A stretch of 64,000 nucleotides of DNA from Methylocapsa aurea. Its GTDB lineage: Bacteria > Pseudomonadota > Alphaproteobacteria > Rhizobiales > Beijerinckiaceae. Location of the stretch: assembly GCF_000746085.1 (NCBI RefSeq), contig NZ_JQKO01000017.1:1-64000 (forward strand), in the 5' to 3' direction. Made by a program: the position numbers and the translations under genes. This document shows positions 18,848-27,648 of the stretch, one piece after another. Under the pieces are notes generated by a model. It did no database searches and was not told the origin of the DNA. It worked only from the letters and a program-made list of their open reading frames with translations. Every line of letters begins with the position of its first letter. Within the stretch, counting starts at the first letter, position 1.

Positions 18848-18998
18848 CTCGCCTGCAACGCCTTCGCATTAGCGGCTGCGCGCTCATCCGTCAATTCGAT
18901 TCATCTCCGACCGGAGGACGAATCGAATTGACGTCACAGTCTACAGGCTTGATGACAGCGATGTGAAGGCCAGATTGACGCAGGCGGCCGATTGCCGA

Positions 18999-19874
18999 TC
19001 ACCGTGTCGGAATCGGCGTTCCGCTGCGATAATCGTAAAATCCGCGCTGCGTTTTGCGCCCGAGCCAGCCCGCTTCGACATATTTCACAAGCAGGGGGCA
19101 GGGGCGATATTTCGAATCAGCCAGTCCTTCGTGGAGGACTTGCATGACCGAAAGCACGGTGTCGAGGCCGATGAAGTCGGCGAGTTGCAGCGGTCCCATC
19201 GGATGATTCGCGCCAAGCCGCATCGCGGTGTCGATCGCCTCCACCGACCCGACGCCTTCATAGAGCGTATAGATCGCCTCGTTGATCATTGGCAGGAGAA
19301 TGCGATTGACGATGAAGGCGGGGAAATCCTCCGAGACGGTGAAGGTCTTGCCGAGCCGGCAGATCAGCGCCTTGGCCGCCTCAAAAGTCGTGTTTTCTGT
19401 GGCGATGCCGCGGATCACTTCGACGAGCTGCATGCGCGGCACGGGATTCATGAAATGAATGCCGATGAACCGCTCCGGCCGATCGGTCACCGAGGCGAGC
19501 CGGGTGATCGAAATCGACGACGTATTCGACGCCAGCATGGTTTCGGGCTTCAACGAAGCGCAGAGCTTGGAGAAAATCTTGCGCTTCAGCTCCTCGTTTT
19601 CGGAGGCCGCTTCGATAACGAGATCGCAGTTGGCGAAGGCATCGAAGTCGACCGCCGCTTTGATGCGGCCCAAGGCAGCGTCGCGCTCCGACGGGACGAC
19701 CTGCTGGCGTTCGACCTGGCGCCCGATGTTCGACGCGATGGCCGCGAGGCCGGCATTGATTCGCTCCTCGGAAATATCATTGAGGGCGACCTCGATGCCG
19801 GCAAGCGCACAGACCTGAGCGATTCCAGTGCCCATTTGTCCGGCGCCGATCACCCCAATTTTATTGATGTCCAT
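18999..19874 (-). CDS. 3-hydroxybutyryl-CoA dehydrogenase
   Basis: NAD-dependent oxidation of 3-hydroxyacyl-CoA, about 291 residues. It has the Rossmann motif GVIGAGQMGTGIAQ at the N-terminus, SNTSSISITRLA, catalytic His/Glu region IGIHFMNPVPRMQLVEVIRG, and the C-terminal helical domain NHPMGPLQLADFIGLDT. It lies downstream of etfBA on the same strand, after a 356-bp gap holding a repeat element. This order (etfB, etfA, hbd) is common in Hyphomicrobiales and suits butyryl-CoA or polyhydroxybutyrate metabolism. The symbol hbd or paaH depends on the pathway and is left open. Confidence 0.95.
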   Translation of the reverse strand: MDINKIGVIGAGQMGTGIAQVCALAGIEVALNDISEERINAGLAAIASNIGRQVERQQVVPSERDAALGRIKAAVDFDAFANCDLVIEAASENEELKRKIFSKLCASLKPETMLASNTSSISITRLASVTDRPERFIGIHFMNPVPRMQLVEVIRGIATENTTFEAAKALICRLGKTFTVSEDFPAFIVNRILLPMINEAIYTLYEGVGSVEAIDTAMRLGANHPMGPLQLADFIGLDTVLSVMQVLHEGLADSKYRPCPLLVKYVEAGWLGRKTQRGFYDYRSGTPIPTR

Positions 19875-20117
19875 TTTACTCGTCCATAACGGAAATCATG
19901 CGCGACAGGTCCCGGAGCCCCGAAGCGCGACGTGGCTTTCGATCGGCGTTCGATAGATGCCCAACGGGGCGTGAGCGCTTGAAACGTCCGGCCCGACTTC
20001 TAGACCAATCAACACAAGATTTCCACTCGCGTCGAGAACATCTCCGGTCCTGCCTTAGCTCCAACGCCGCTCATTGCGCTCCACGTCGCATAAATTGAGC
20101 ATGCTTCGGGCGGTTGT

Positions 20118-20234
20118 CTAGAGCGCTTGCCGATCGGACGGGATCATCTGATCGAAAAGGAATTGCTTAGATTCAAAGGGTTGGAGCATGTTCTTATCGA
20201 AAAAATCGATCAACTTTTTCGGAACATGCTCTAG
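20118..20234 (-). repeat. CTAG-bounded double-hairpin repeat, intact copy after etfA
   Basis: It begins CTAGAGCGC and ends ACATGCTCTAG on the plus strand, so the ends are inverted repeats. One hairpin has 10-bp arms GAGCATGTTC (20184-20193) and GAACATGCTC (20222-20231) with a nested CGAAAAA/TTTTTTCG stem; the other half is less regular. Read on the minus strand, the etfA stop TAG is inside the CTAGAGCATG terminus. The same block order recurs at 24722, 25968, 38427, 53091 and 63096, and with different hairpin sequences at 49767. Confidence 0.85.
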
Positions 20235-21175
20235 CGTTCGATCTTGGCCAATTCTTCGTTCAACGCCGGCAAGACCGCAAACAGATCGCCGACAAGACCA
20301 TAATCGGCGATCTGAAAAATCGGCGCTTCCTCGTCCTTGTTGATGGCGACGATGACCTTCGAATCCTTCATCCCGGCGAGATGCTGGATCGCGCCGGAAA
20401 TGCCGACGGCGATATAGAGATCGGGGGCCACAATCTTGCCGGTCTGGCCCACCTGCCAATCATTGGGCGCATAGCCAGCGTCCACCGCCGCGCGCGAGGC
20501 CCCCATAGCAGCGCCGAGCCTATCGGCGACAGGCTCGATCAAGGCGGTGAAATTTTCGGCGTTTTGCATCCCTCGGCCGCCCGAAATGATGATCTTGGCC
20601 GATGCGAGCTCGGGCCGGTCGGTTTTGGCGAGAGCTTCTTCCTTGAAGCTCGAGACATCCGGCCCCGCGACGGAAGCAATTTTCTCGACGGTCGCGGCGC
20701 CGCCTTCGCCGGTGGCCTGAAACGCCGCGGTGCGGACGGTTATCACTCTCTTTCGGTCGGTCGATTGCACGGTTTGGATCGCATTGCCGGCATAGATCGG
20801 ACGCTCGAAAATGTCCGCGGCGATGACTTTGATGATCTCGGAAATCTGCATCACGTCGAGCGCGGCGGCAACTCTCGGCATCACGTTTTTCGCGGTCGAG
20901 GTCGATGCCGAAAGGATCGCGGAATAGCCTTCCGCCAGATGCGTGATGAGAGCCGCGAGCGGCTCGGCAAGCTGATGCGCATAGAGCGGGTCATCGGCCG
21001 CCAGCACTTTTTCGACCCCTGCGAGCTTGGCGGCGGCGTCGACCGCGGCTTGGATGCCCTGGCCGGCGGCGAGGATATGAACCGGCTCCCCGAGCGCCTT
21101 GGCTGCGGAGAGGGTCTTGGCTGTCGCCTCGTTCAGCTGGCCATTTTGAATCTCGGCGAGAACCAAGACCGTCAT
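20231..21175 (-). CDS. etfA: Electron transfer flavoprotein alpha subunit
   Basis: FAD-carrying subunit of ETF, which takes electrons from acyl-CoA dehydrogenases to ETF-quinone oxidoreductase. It has about 314 residues. The N-terminal domain starts [20 protein letters not shown], and the C-terminal FAD domain has [14 protein letters not shown] and the signature [22 protein letters not shown] 21175 shares one base with the etfB stop (TGATG), so the pair is translationally coupled. Its stop TAG coincides with the end of a dispersed repeat. Confidence 0.96.
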   Translation of the reverse strand: MTVLVLAEIQNGQLNEATAKTLSAAKALGEPVHILAAGQGIQAAVDAAAKLAGVEKVLAADDPLYAHQLAEPLAALITHLAEGYSAILSASTSTAKNVMPRVAAALDVMQISEIIKVIAADIFERPIYAGNAIQTVQSTDRKRVITVRTAAFQATGEGGAATVEKIASVAGPDVSSFKEEALAKTDRPELASAKIIISGGRGMQNAENFTALIEPVADRLGAAMGASRAAVDAGYAPNDWQVGQTGKIVAPDLYIAVGISGAIQHLAGMKDSKVIVAINKDEEAPIFQIADYGLVGDLFAVLPALNEELAKIER

Positions 21176-21924
21176 CAGATCACTCCCGCTTCGTCTTTGA
21201 GCTTGGCGACAAGTTCGGCGGCCGATCCGACCCTGACGCCGGCCTTGCGCGAGGCGGGCTCCACGGTCTTGAGAATTTTGAGGCGCGGCGCGACATCGAC
21301 CCCGAAATCGGCTGGCGACTTCTCCTCGATGGTTTTCTTTTTCGCCTTCATGATGTTTGGAAGCGAGGCGTAACGGGGCTCGTTGAGGCGCAGATCCGTC
21401 GTCACGATCGCAGGCAGTTTGAGAGTGAGAGTCTGCAGCCCGCCATCGACCTCTCGCGTCACGTCGACGGTTCCATCGCCGATGACGACCTTCGAGGCGA
21501 AGGCGCCTTGGCCCCAGCCCAGAAGCGCGGCCAGCATTTGTCCTGCCTGGTTGCAATCATCGTCGATCGCCTGCTTGCCGAGAATGATCAGCCCCGGCTG
21601 TTCGGCTATGGCGATCGCGTGCAAAATTTTGGCGACGGCCAAGGGTTCGACAGCTTGCTCCACCTTGACGAGAATGCCGCGATCGGCGCTCATCGAGAGC
21701 GCGCTCCGGATGGTTTCAGCCGCCTGCGCCGGCCCGATCGAAACTACGATGACCTCCGCAGCCTTGCCCGCCTCCTTGATGCGAAGGGCCTCTTCGACCG
21801 CGATTTCGTCGAATGGATTCATCGACATTTTGACATTGGCGAGGTCGACGCCGGAGCCGTCCGGCTTCACCCGGATCTTAACATTGTAATCGACCACCCG
21901 TTTCACGGGCACGAGAATTTTCAT
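21175..21924 (-). CDS. etfB: Electron transfer flavoprotein beta subunit
   Basis: About 249 residues, beginning [27 protein letters not shown], the standard EtfB N-terminus, with the AMP-site region [29 protein letters not shown] 21924 was chosen over an in-frame upstream start because the family begins MKILV. It is the first gene of the etfB-etfA pair. A 35-bp short repeat lies about 95 bp upstream of the start. Confidence 0.96.
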   Translation of the reverse strand: MKILVPVKRVVDYNVKIRVKPDGSGVDLANVKMSMNPFDEIAVEEALRIKEAGKAAEVIVVSIGPAQAAETIRSALSMSADRGILVKVEQAVEPLAVAKILHAIAIAEQPGLIILGKQAIDDDCNQAGQMLAALLGWGQGAFASKVVIGDGTVDVTREVDGGLQTLTLKLPAIVTTDLRLNEPRYASLPNIMKAKKKTIEEKSPADFGVDVAPRLKILKTVEPASRKAGVRVGSAAELVAKLKDEAGVI

Positions 21925-22018
21925 GGAAAAGCTCTTGGTGGCTCCGCCTTCCAGCGGGCGCTGGCGCGAAAACAAGGTGGCGAGCCAAAGCTATCTCGCC
22001 TGGAAAACGCCGCCTCGC

Positions 22019-22053
22019 CTAGAGCGTTTCCCGATCAGATGGATGCGCTCTAG
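22019..22053. repeat. Minimal 35-bp CTAG-bounded repeat
   Basis: It starts CTAGAGCG and ends CGCTCTAG, a perfect 8-bp terminal inverted repeat, around TTTCCCGATCAGATGGATG. It matches only the AGCGC-end half of the longer repeat and lacks the AGCATG hairpin half. It lies between etfB and the glycosyltransferase-like gene. Confidence 0.7.
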
Positions 22054-22137
22054 GTAATAGCGCGGGAAAGCCAAGTCAACAAAGCGCCGCTGGGTTGATG
22101 AAGGCCGGGCCCAGGATTTCGGTTTGGAGCGTTGGCC

Positions 22138-22896
22138 TCACGCGCCGCCGTAACGCGCCTGCGGCGCTCCTTGAAAATGGTGCGCGCCGATGTGGGTGAG
22201 CCTTCCCTCGGTATCGAGCCAGATCTTGCCGCCAATGTCGCGCCATTTCTGGCAGAACCCGAAATCCTCGCTGATATAGGCGTTGGTTTCTTTGTCGATC
22301 ATGCAGTCGAACAGCGCGTAATTGGCGTCGCCCGTCGCGTTGGAATAGGCGTGCGCGCTTCGGTAGCGGGTTTCCGGATAGGCCGCTATCATGCGTTCGA
22401 GAACGCGACGCTTGAGCATCATGAATCCGCCGCCGCAATAGACGCCGGTGGCGAAGCGGCCCTCGCGTTCGAGCGCTCCGCCGGCGCAGAGGGTCCCGAC
22501 ATAGAGCAGCGGCGCGGTCTGAAAGGTCTCGCCGGCGCTCGCCGCCCGCCTGATCGCGGCGCCGCTCCAGTCGATCACCTTGAGGGGGTAGATGCCGGCG
22601 ACGAAGTCCCGATCGAAACTGAGCATCCGCTGGACCTGCTCCGCCTCGAAAGCGATGTCCGCGTCGATGAAGAGGAGATGGGTTGCGCTCGGCGTGTTCA
22701 GAAATTGCGTCACAAGCGTGTTGCGGCTTCGCGTAATCAGCGAGTCATGGCCAAGGAGGGCGAGCGCCGCGTCGAACCCGGCTTGGCTGGCGAACTGGAT
22801 AAGGCCGAGGATCGATTGCATGTAATGCTGCGACACCAGGCCGCCGAAGCATGGCGTGGCGATGAAGACCATTGGGCGGGCGGCGGTTTGCGTCAT
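22138..22896 (-). CDS. Glycosyltransferase-like protein (GT-A fold, DxD motif)
   Basis: About 252 residues. It starts MTQTAARPMVFIATPCFGG and has a nucleotide-sugar type DxD motif in HLLFIDADIAFEAEQVQRML, then GVYCGGGFMMLKRRVLERM and ISEDFGFCQKWRDIGGKIWLD, a pattern like Anp1/GT2-type transferases (SEDxxFC). No membrane segments are present. ATG 22896 was chosen over the longer open frame because family similarity begins there. The sugar and acceptor are unknown, and it stands alone without other polysaccharide genes. Confidence 0.75.
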   Translation of the reverse strand: MTQTAARPMVFIATPCFGGLVSQHYMQSILGLIQFASQAGFDAALALLGHDSLITRSRNTLVTQFLNTPSATHLLFIDADIAFEAEQVQRMLSFDRDFVAGIYPLKVIDWSGAAIRRAASAGETFQTAPLLYVGTLCAGGALEREGRFATGVYCGGGFMMLKRRVLERMIAAYPETRYRSAHAYSNATGDANYALFDCMIDKETNAYISEDFGFCQKWRDIGGKIWLDTEGRLTHIGAHHFQGAPQARYGGA

Positions 22897-23176
22897 GGGT
22901 TTTCCTGCTGAACGAAGCTTGGCGGGCAACGCCGTCCGAGGGCGAAGCGATCTTCCGCCATCGTCTTTGCCGGTGGGCCGGACGATTTTTGAGATCGCTG
23001 GGATTTCTTCTTGACCTCTACCGGTCGAACCCTGCGCGAGCCTGCATCGTCCGCACGGCGGCGCTTGTGTTAAGCCTAATGAAAGCTGAACCCCCACCTG
23101 CCGGCGAATTGGCGCTATGATGGCGATCATCGCCGCTGCAGCTCTGCGACGGCGGCCTCGGATGAAAAGGCGCGTC

Positions 23177-23728
23177 ATGTTGCAAACGTCATTTTTCAAG
23201 GAAGATGGAACGGTTTCGTTCGGCGAGATGCTGGCGGCCTCCGACCAGTTCCTGACCTTATTTCGGGAAGGCATGGACCTTGTCGGCGATGCCGCCGCGT
23301 ATCTCGATGGCGACGGTCGCGAGGAGGCGAGAGCTTTGCCGCGCGCCGCAGCGCTCGCCTATGCGGTCGAAAGCATGCGCTTGACGACCCGGCTGATGCA
23401 GGTTGCTTCCTGGCTCCTGCTCCAGCGCGCCGTCAATGAAGGGGAACTGACCCGGGCCGAAGCCTCGGCCGAAAAGCGGCGAATTTATTTGTCCCGGCAG
23501 CAGGCCGCCGCGAGCGCCGACGTGATGGAGGAATTGCCGCCTCGCCTCCGCGAACTTGTCGAACTGTCGCTGCGCCTGCAGGCGCGCATACTTAATCTCG
23601 ATGAGCAGATCTATCGGACCCGCGGACCGCGCGACGTAGCTGTCTTGGCGCCAAGTCCGGTGGAAGGGCAGATCGAACGGCTTCGGGCGGCATTCGGCGC
23701 TGCGCGCGTGGGGTCGTCGGCGATGTGA
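23177..23728 (+). CDS. RcdA/DUF1465 family protein
   Basis: About 183 residues, mainly helical, beginning MLQTSFFKEDGTVSFGEMLAASDQF. The family (DUF1465) includes Caulobacter RcdA, an adaptor that helps ClpXP degrade CtrA during the cell cycle. ATG 23177 has AAAAGG six bases upstream; ATG 23162 (MKRRVMLQ) is an alternative start. It is conserved in Hyphomicrobiales close to rpmE, as here. Whether this copy has the adaptor role is inference. Confidence 0.85.
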   Translation: MLQTSFFKEDGTVSFGEMLAASDQFLTLFREGMDLVGDAAAYLDGDGREEARALPRAAALAYAVESMRLTTRLMQVASWLLLQRAVNEGELTRAEASAEKRRIYLSRQQAAASADVMEELPPRLRELVELSLRLQARILNLDEQIYRTRGPRDVAVLAPSPVEGQIERLRAAFGAARVGSSAM

Positions 23729-23750
23729 TGCGCAGAGTCCGGAGCGAGCC

Positions 23751-24269
23751 CTATTTCGAGGCCGGCCGAGGGTAGGCGCGGATATTGGCGGCGACCTGCG
23801 GATATTGCGCCGCCAAGGCGTCGGCGTCGCCCAACTCCACATCGACCGGCAGCACGCCGGGCCATTCGGCGCTGGCTCCCAAGAACCAGCCGCCGCGTCC
23901 GGCCAAGCGGGCGGTGTGGAAGGTGTGGCCGGGGATAAAGAGCTGCGTCCGCTGGCCCGCGCGCAGATCCGGTCCGACGATGATATGCTCGGCCTTTCCA
24001 TCGCCGCGCAGCATCAGGACCTCAAGGGGGTCGCCAAGATAATAATGATAGAGCTGATCGTCTTTGATGCGGTGCAGCTTTACCGGCGCCTCCGGCGTCA
24101 CCAGGAAATAGAGCGCCGAGCCGAGCGGCCGGCCATCGGCAAATGGTTCCGATAGGCCGCCGGGCGCTATGGCCAGGGCGCTGCGATAGGTCTCGCGGAC
24201 GAAGCCGCAGGTGGCGTTCGGCTCAAGACGGAGCAGGGCGCAAATCTCGTCGGCGGTCAGCTTGGCCAT
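23751..24269 (-). CDS. Cupin domain protein (DUF985)
   Basis: 172 residues forming a single small cupin barrel. It begins MAKLTADEICALLRLEPNATCGF and shows GSALYFLVTPEAPVKLHRIKDDQLYHYYLGDPLEV and FIPGHTFHTARL, the hallmarks of the DUF985 family. Function is unknown in general, with a possible sugar or metal ligand. It is convergent with the RcdA-type gene, with 22 bp between stops, and about 100 bp downstream of rpmE on the same strand. Confidence 0.88.
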   Translation of the reverse strand: MAKLTADEICALLRLEPNATCGFVRETYRSALAIAPGGLSEPFADGRPLGSALYFLVTPEAPVKLHRIKDDQLYHYYLGDPLEVLMLRGDGKAEHIIVGPDLRAGQRTQLFIPGHTFHTARLAGRGGWFLGASAEWPGVLPVDVELGDADALAAQYPQVAANIRAYPRPASK

Positions 24270-24370
24270 GGCCTTCGGCTCCGGTGAGGCGACGCGGTTT
24301 CACCTGCGCTCCGAAGGCTGGCGAAAGAACGGCCGGCGCAGCCTTCAGAACCTCAAAGAGTCCCGCGCGC

Positions 24371-24601
24371 CTATTTCTTGGCGAAGGAAAGTCCGCCGAA
24401 GCGCGAATTGAAACGGGACAGTCGGCCGCCGCGGTCGAGCAATTGCTGGGAACCCCCGGTCCAGGCCGGGTGGGTCTTCGGATCGATGTCGAGATTGAGC
24501 GTGTCGCCCTCGGCGCCATAGGTCGAGCGGGTCATGAATTCCGCGCCGTCGGTCATGACAACCTTGATCAGATGATATTGGGGATGAATATCGGCCTTCA
24601 T
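24371..24601 (-). CDS. rpmE: 50S ribosomal protein L31
   Basis: 76 residues, [29 protein letters not shown], ending FGGLSFAKK. This is the zinc-independent (C-minus) type, since none of the usual four Cys residues is present. ATG 24601 was chosen over a TTG at 24607 because family members start MKADIHP. It is a component of the large ribosomal subunit. Confidence 0.97.
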   Translation of the reverse strand: MKADIHPQYHLIKVVMTDGAEFMTRSTYGAEGDTLNLDIDPKTHPAWTGGSQQLLDRGGRLSRFNSRFGGLSFAKK

Positions 24602-24721
24602 CGTCAAATGTCCTTATGAAATTCATAGCCGATGCGGCGCCGGCGCGCGCAATCCAGCCGCTGAATGGGATCGCGCCCTATAACGCAGCTTTCACGACGA
24701 GACAAGCGAAGGCTGGCGCGG

Positions 24722-24817
24722 CTAGACCTTGGAGCGTCCTCCTGAAGCATGTTTCGATCCGTCGAATCTGAGCGATTCCTTCCCGATCAAATGATTCCAT
24801 CTGATCGCGAAGCGCTC
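24722..24817 (+). repeat. CTAG-bounded dispersed repeat, partly decayed
   Basis: CTAGA at 24722, AGCATGTT at 24747, then GAATCTGAGCGATTCC from 24764 and TCTGATCGCGAAGCGCTC to 24817. The right half aligns closely with the reverse complement of the copy at 20118-20234; the left hairpin is reduced. It accounts for most of the 330-bp gap between rpmE and the cyclase gene, where I see no other feature. Confidence 0.7.
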
Positions 24818-24932
24818 AAGGGCGGCGGAACTGATCGGGGGGCAGGTTCTGATTTGGACTAAGCTAACGGAGTCCCACATCGCCGAAGGATTGTTTGCGC
24901 GAGCCGCCCGGCTGGACCCGAACAAGGTCGCC

Positions 24933-25784
24933 TCAGGCGCGATTTGCCTCCGTCTCTGGCCATTCGACCAGAAAGGCATGGATCGGCGTTGGGATGTTTT
25001 TGACCCCGCACTCGCCGATGTCGCGGAACATCACCGAGACCTTATTAGCCACCGCCTCATGCACCGAGCGCGAAATGCAGATTCCGCCCGGTTCGGCGAG
25101 GCTTTCGAGCCGCGCGGCGAGATTCACTCCGTCGCCGAGAAGTTCTCCTTGGCGTTCGACAACGTCGGCAATGGTAATGCCGATGCGGAACTGGAGCCAT
25201 CGGTTCGGCGGATGCGAGAGATTGCGGGTGCGCAAAGCTTCTTGGATATCGATCGCGGCGCGCGTCGCCTCGACCGCCGAACTGAACTCGGACATGACCG
25301 AATCGCCGGCGGCGTTGAAGACGCGCCCGCCGTAGCGGTCGACGAAATCGTCGAAGACCTCGCGATAGTCAGCGAGGAGATGCAGGGTTTCCTCCTCGTT
25401 TTCGGCGACGAGCCGCGAGTAGGAGGCGACATCGGCCGCCATGATCGCGGCAATTTTCCGGGTCAGCGGCCGCGAATGCCGCTGGGCCCAGCGCGAATGT
25501 GGGCTGAGCGGGCTGCCGCTGAAGCGTCGCAGCACCGTATGGATCTTGACGGTATCGACATTGCCATGTTCGTGCAGCCAACGCGTCAGCGTCAGGCCAT
25601 CCTGGCCAGGCAGGTCGAAATCCACGACCAGGAGCTGGGGAACCGACTCGCCCGCTCCAGGGCGCGAATCGCCTCCACTCGCCGCAGGCGCCACCGTCAA
25701 TCCATGCAAGACCAGATATTTTTCGATGACTTCGCGGATGCCCGGCTCGTCATCGACTATCAGGATGTGCGCCGTGTCCGTCAT
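24933..25784 (-). CDS. Receiver-adenylate/guanylate cyclase fusion with shortened receiver domain
   Basis: 283 residues. Residues 1-90 are a two-component receiver: acidic pair Asp11-Asp12 (ILIVDDEPGIREVI) and phospho-acceptor Asp55 (LLVVDFDLPGQDGL). The part that normally follows, with the conserved Thr/Ser and Lys, is absent, and RWLHEHGNVD joins straight to a linker-like HTVLRRFSG. Residues 110-283 are a class III cyclase: metal ligands Asp118 (IMAADVASYSRL) and Asp160 (NAAGDSVMSEF), then FRIGITIADVV and GDGVNLAARLESLAEPGGICIS. It would make cAMP or cGMP from ATP or GTP. No histidine kinase is adjacent. Whether it responds to phosphorylation is doubtful. Confidence 0.85.
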   Translation of the reverse strand: MTDTAHILIVDDEPGIREVIEKYLVLHGLTVAPAASGGDSRPGAGESVPQLLVVDFDLPGQDGLTLTRWLHEHGNVDTVKIHTVLRRFSGSPLSPHSRWAQRHSRPLTRKIAAIMAADVASYSRLVAENEEETLHLLADYREVFDDFVDRYGGRVFNAAGDSVMSEFSSAVEATRAAIDIQEALRTRNLSHPPNRWLQFRIGITIADVVERQGELLGDGVNLAARLESLAEPGGICISRSVHEAVANKVSVMFRDIGECGVKNIPTPIHAFLVEWPETEANRA

Positions 25785-25967
25785 TCCGGTTCAATACTCC
25801 CGGCATCTATCGGTCATAAAACTCGCCAAAATCGGCAGAATCAGCTTAGACTAAAATTGCGCGCCTGAGTGTTATTTTCAATGTTCAATCCGCGCGGACA
25901 CACGATTCATAAATTGATTTTTCGTAAGGGCCGCCATTCCTGAGGGGGCTCCCCTAATTTAGGCGCA

Positions 25968-26070
25968 GGAGCATGTGGCTGAAAAGGTTGGCCGACTTTT
26001 TCAATCCCGACACGCGCCGAGCCTTTAAGATCCTTTGCCATTCCCTTTCGATTGGACCGTTCATTTGGGG
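25968..26070 (+). repeat. Decayed copy of the CTAG-bounded dispersed repeat
   Basis: GGAGCATGT, GAAAAGGTTGGCCGACTTTTTC, then CCTTTAAGATCC and TTCCCTTTCGATTGG follow the same block order as the reverse complement of the copy at 20118-20234. One plus-strand frame reads LADFF, recalling the IDFF frame of the copies at 20 kb and 38 kb. Confidence 0.5.
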
Positions 26071-26209
26071 CGTCGAGCCGCAGCAGCGAAACCGCGCCCC
26101 CAAAAACGCGCACACTAGACTAGAACCATGGCCGGAGTGTTTGCGCAAGCGCGCGCCGCGAGGCCGAGCTTTACTCGCACGGCGCTATTGTGTACCGCTC
26201 GCCGCCTGA

Positions 26210-26227
26210 CCCGGCGCATGCGCCGGG
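26210..26227. promoter_or_regulatory. Perfect 18-bp GC palindrome upstream of purA
   Basis: CCCGGCGCATGCGCCGGG, followed by ATTATTTTGG. It could be an operator or a transcription-terminating hairpin. No plus-strand gene lies upstream that needs a terminator, which leaves an operator, a leader attenuator or an unseen small RNA. It is 70 bp before the purA ATG. Confidence 0.4.
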
Positions 26228-26297
26228 ATTATTTTGGCGGCTTTTCGGCCGCATAGGGTCATGAACATAAGGATTCGCGGAGCAGCGAAACGGACCG

Positions 26298-27593
26298 ATG
26301 GCGAATGTGGTGGTGGTCGGAGCCCAATGGGGCGACGAAGGAAAAGGCAAGATCGTCGATTGGCTGTCGATCGAGGCCGACATCGTGGTGCGCTTTCAGG
26401 GTGGCCATAATGCCGGCCATACGCTGGTCATCGGCAATCAGACCTATAAGCTGGCGCTGCTTCCCTCGGGCATCGTGCGGCCGGGCAAGCTCTCGGTCAT
26501 TGGCAATGGCGTCGTGCTCGATCCGCGCCATCTTATCGAGGAAATCGCCAAACTTGGGGCGCAAGGCGTCGCCGTTTCGCCAGCCAATTTGAAGATCGCC
26601 GAGAATGTCACGCTGATCCTGGCGCTGCATCGCGAACTCGACGCGCATCGCGAATCCTCCACCACCGAAGGCTTGAAGATCGGCACCACCAAGCGCGGCA
26701 TCGGTCCGGCCTATGAGGACAAGGTCGGCCGGCGCGCGATCCGCCTCATGGATCTCGCCGAGCCGGATTCGCTGGATCAGAAGATCGCCCGCCTGCTCGC
26801 CCATCATGATCCCCTGCGGCGCGGCCTTGGACTTGAGCCGGTCAGCGCGCAGGCCATTCGCGCGGAACTCGATAGCGTCGCGCCGGCCGTCTTGCCCTTC
26901 ATGGATGCGACCTGGGATTTGCTCGAGACTGCGCGGCGGGACGGCAAGCGCATTCTCTTCGAAGGAGCGCAAGGCGCGCTGCTCGACGTCGATCATGGTA
27001 CCTATCCTTTCGTGACTTCGTCGAACACCGTCGCCGCCAATGCCGCGACGGGATCCGGCCTCGGCCCGAAGGCGATCGGCTATGTGCTCGGCATCGCCAA
27101 GGCCTATACGACTCGCGTCGGGGGCGGGCCTTTCCCGACCGAGCTCCTGGACGCGATCGGCGAGCGGATCGGCGATCGCGGCCATGAATTTGGCACCAAT
27201 ACCGGCAGACGGCGGCGCTGCGGCTGGTTCGACTCGGTCTTGGTGCGTCAGACCGTGAAAACCTCCGGAATCGACGGCATAGCGCTCACCAAGCTCGATA
27301 TTCTTGATGGATTCGAGGAGATCAAGGTTTGCGTCGGCTATCATCTCGACGGCGCGCGGATCGACAGATTGCCGGCGAGCCAGGCGGCGCAAGCTCGGGT
27401 CGCGCCAATCTATGAGACGATCGAGGGCTGGGAAGGCACGACCGCTGGAGCGCGCTCCTGGGCGGAGCTTCCGGCGCAGGCCATTAAATATGTCCGGCGC
27501 ATCGAGGAGCTGATCGAAGCGCCGGTGGCGCTTCTCTCGACGAGCCCGGAGCGCGCCGACACAATTCTCGTTCATAATCCCTTCCGCGATTGA
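26298..27593 (+). CDS. purA: Adenylosuccinate synthetase
   Basis: GTP-dependent condensation of IMP with aspartate, the first step of AMP synthesis. It has 431 residues with all signatures: [19 protein letters not shown] at the N-terminus with its GDEGKGK loop, [51 protein letters not shown], and the C-terminal [17 protein letters not shown] 26298 is the standard start ([12 protein letters not shown]). Confidence 0.98.
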   Translation: MANVVVVGAQWGDEGKGKIVDWLSIEADIVVRFQGGHNAGHTLVIGNQTYKLALLPSGIVRPGKLSVIGNGVVLDPRHLIEEIAKLGAQGVAVSPANLKIAENVTLILALHRELDAHRESSTTEGLKIGTTKRGIGPAYEDKVGRRAIRLMDLAEPDSLDQKIARLLAHHDPLRRGLGLEPVSAQAIRAELDSVAPAVLPFMDATWDLLETARRDGKRILFEGAQGALLDVDHGTYPFVTSSNTVAANAATGSGLGPKAIGYVLGIAKAYTTRVGGGPFPTELLDAIGERIGDRGHEFGTNTGRRRRCGWFDSVLVRQTVKTSGIDGIALTKLDILDGFEEIKVCVGYHLDGARIDRLPASQAAQARVAPIYETIEGWEGTTAGARSWAELPAQAIKYVRRIEELIEAPVALLSTSPERADTILVHNPFRD

Positions 27594-27648
27594 CGTCATA
27601 ACTCCACGCGGGATTGACGGATGATCCTGGGAATGCTCTGAACGCGTA

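Larger units (their letters stand above)
25785..26297. other. Gene-free region between cyclase and purA
   Basis: 513 bp between divergent genes. It holds a decayed dispersed repeat (25968-26070) and a perfect 18-bp palindrome at 26210-26227, 70 bp before purA. The promoters of both flanking genes must lie here, but I cannot assign boxes with confidence. No ORF of credible composition is present. Confidence 0.6.

Noticed and set aside
22019-22053. Rho-independent terminator after the glycosyltransferase-like gene
   Set aside because: The 35-bp inverted repeat could form a hairpin but lacks a T-run and matches the dispersed repeat family, so it is classified as a repeat.
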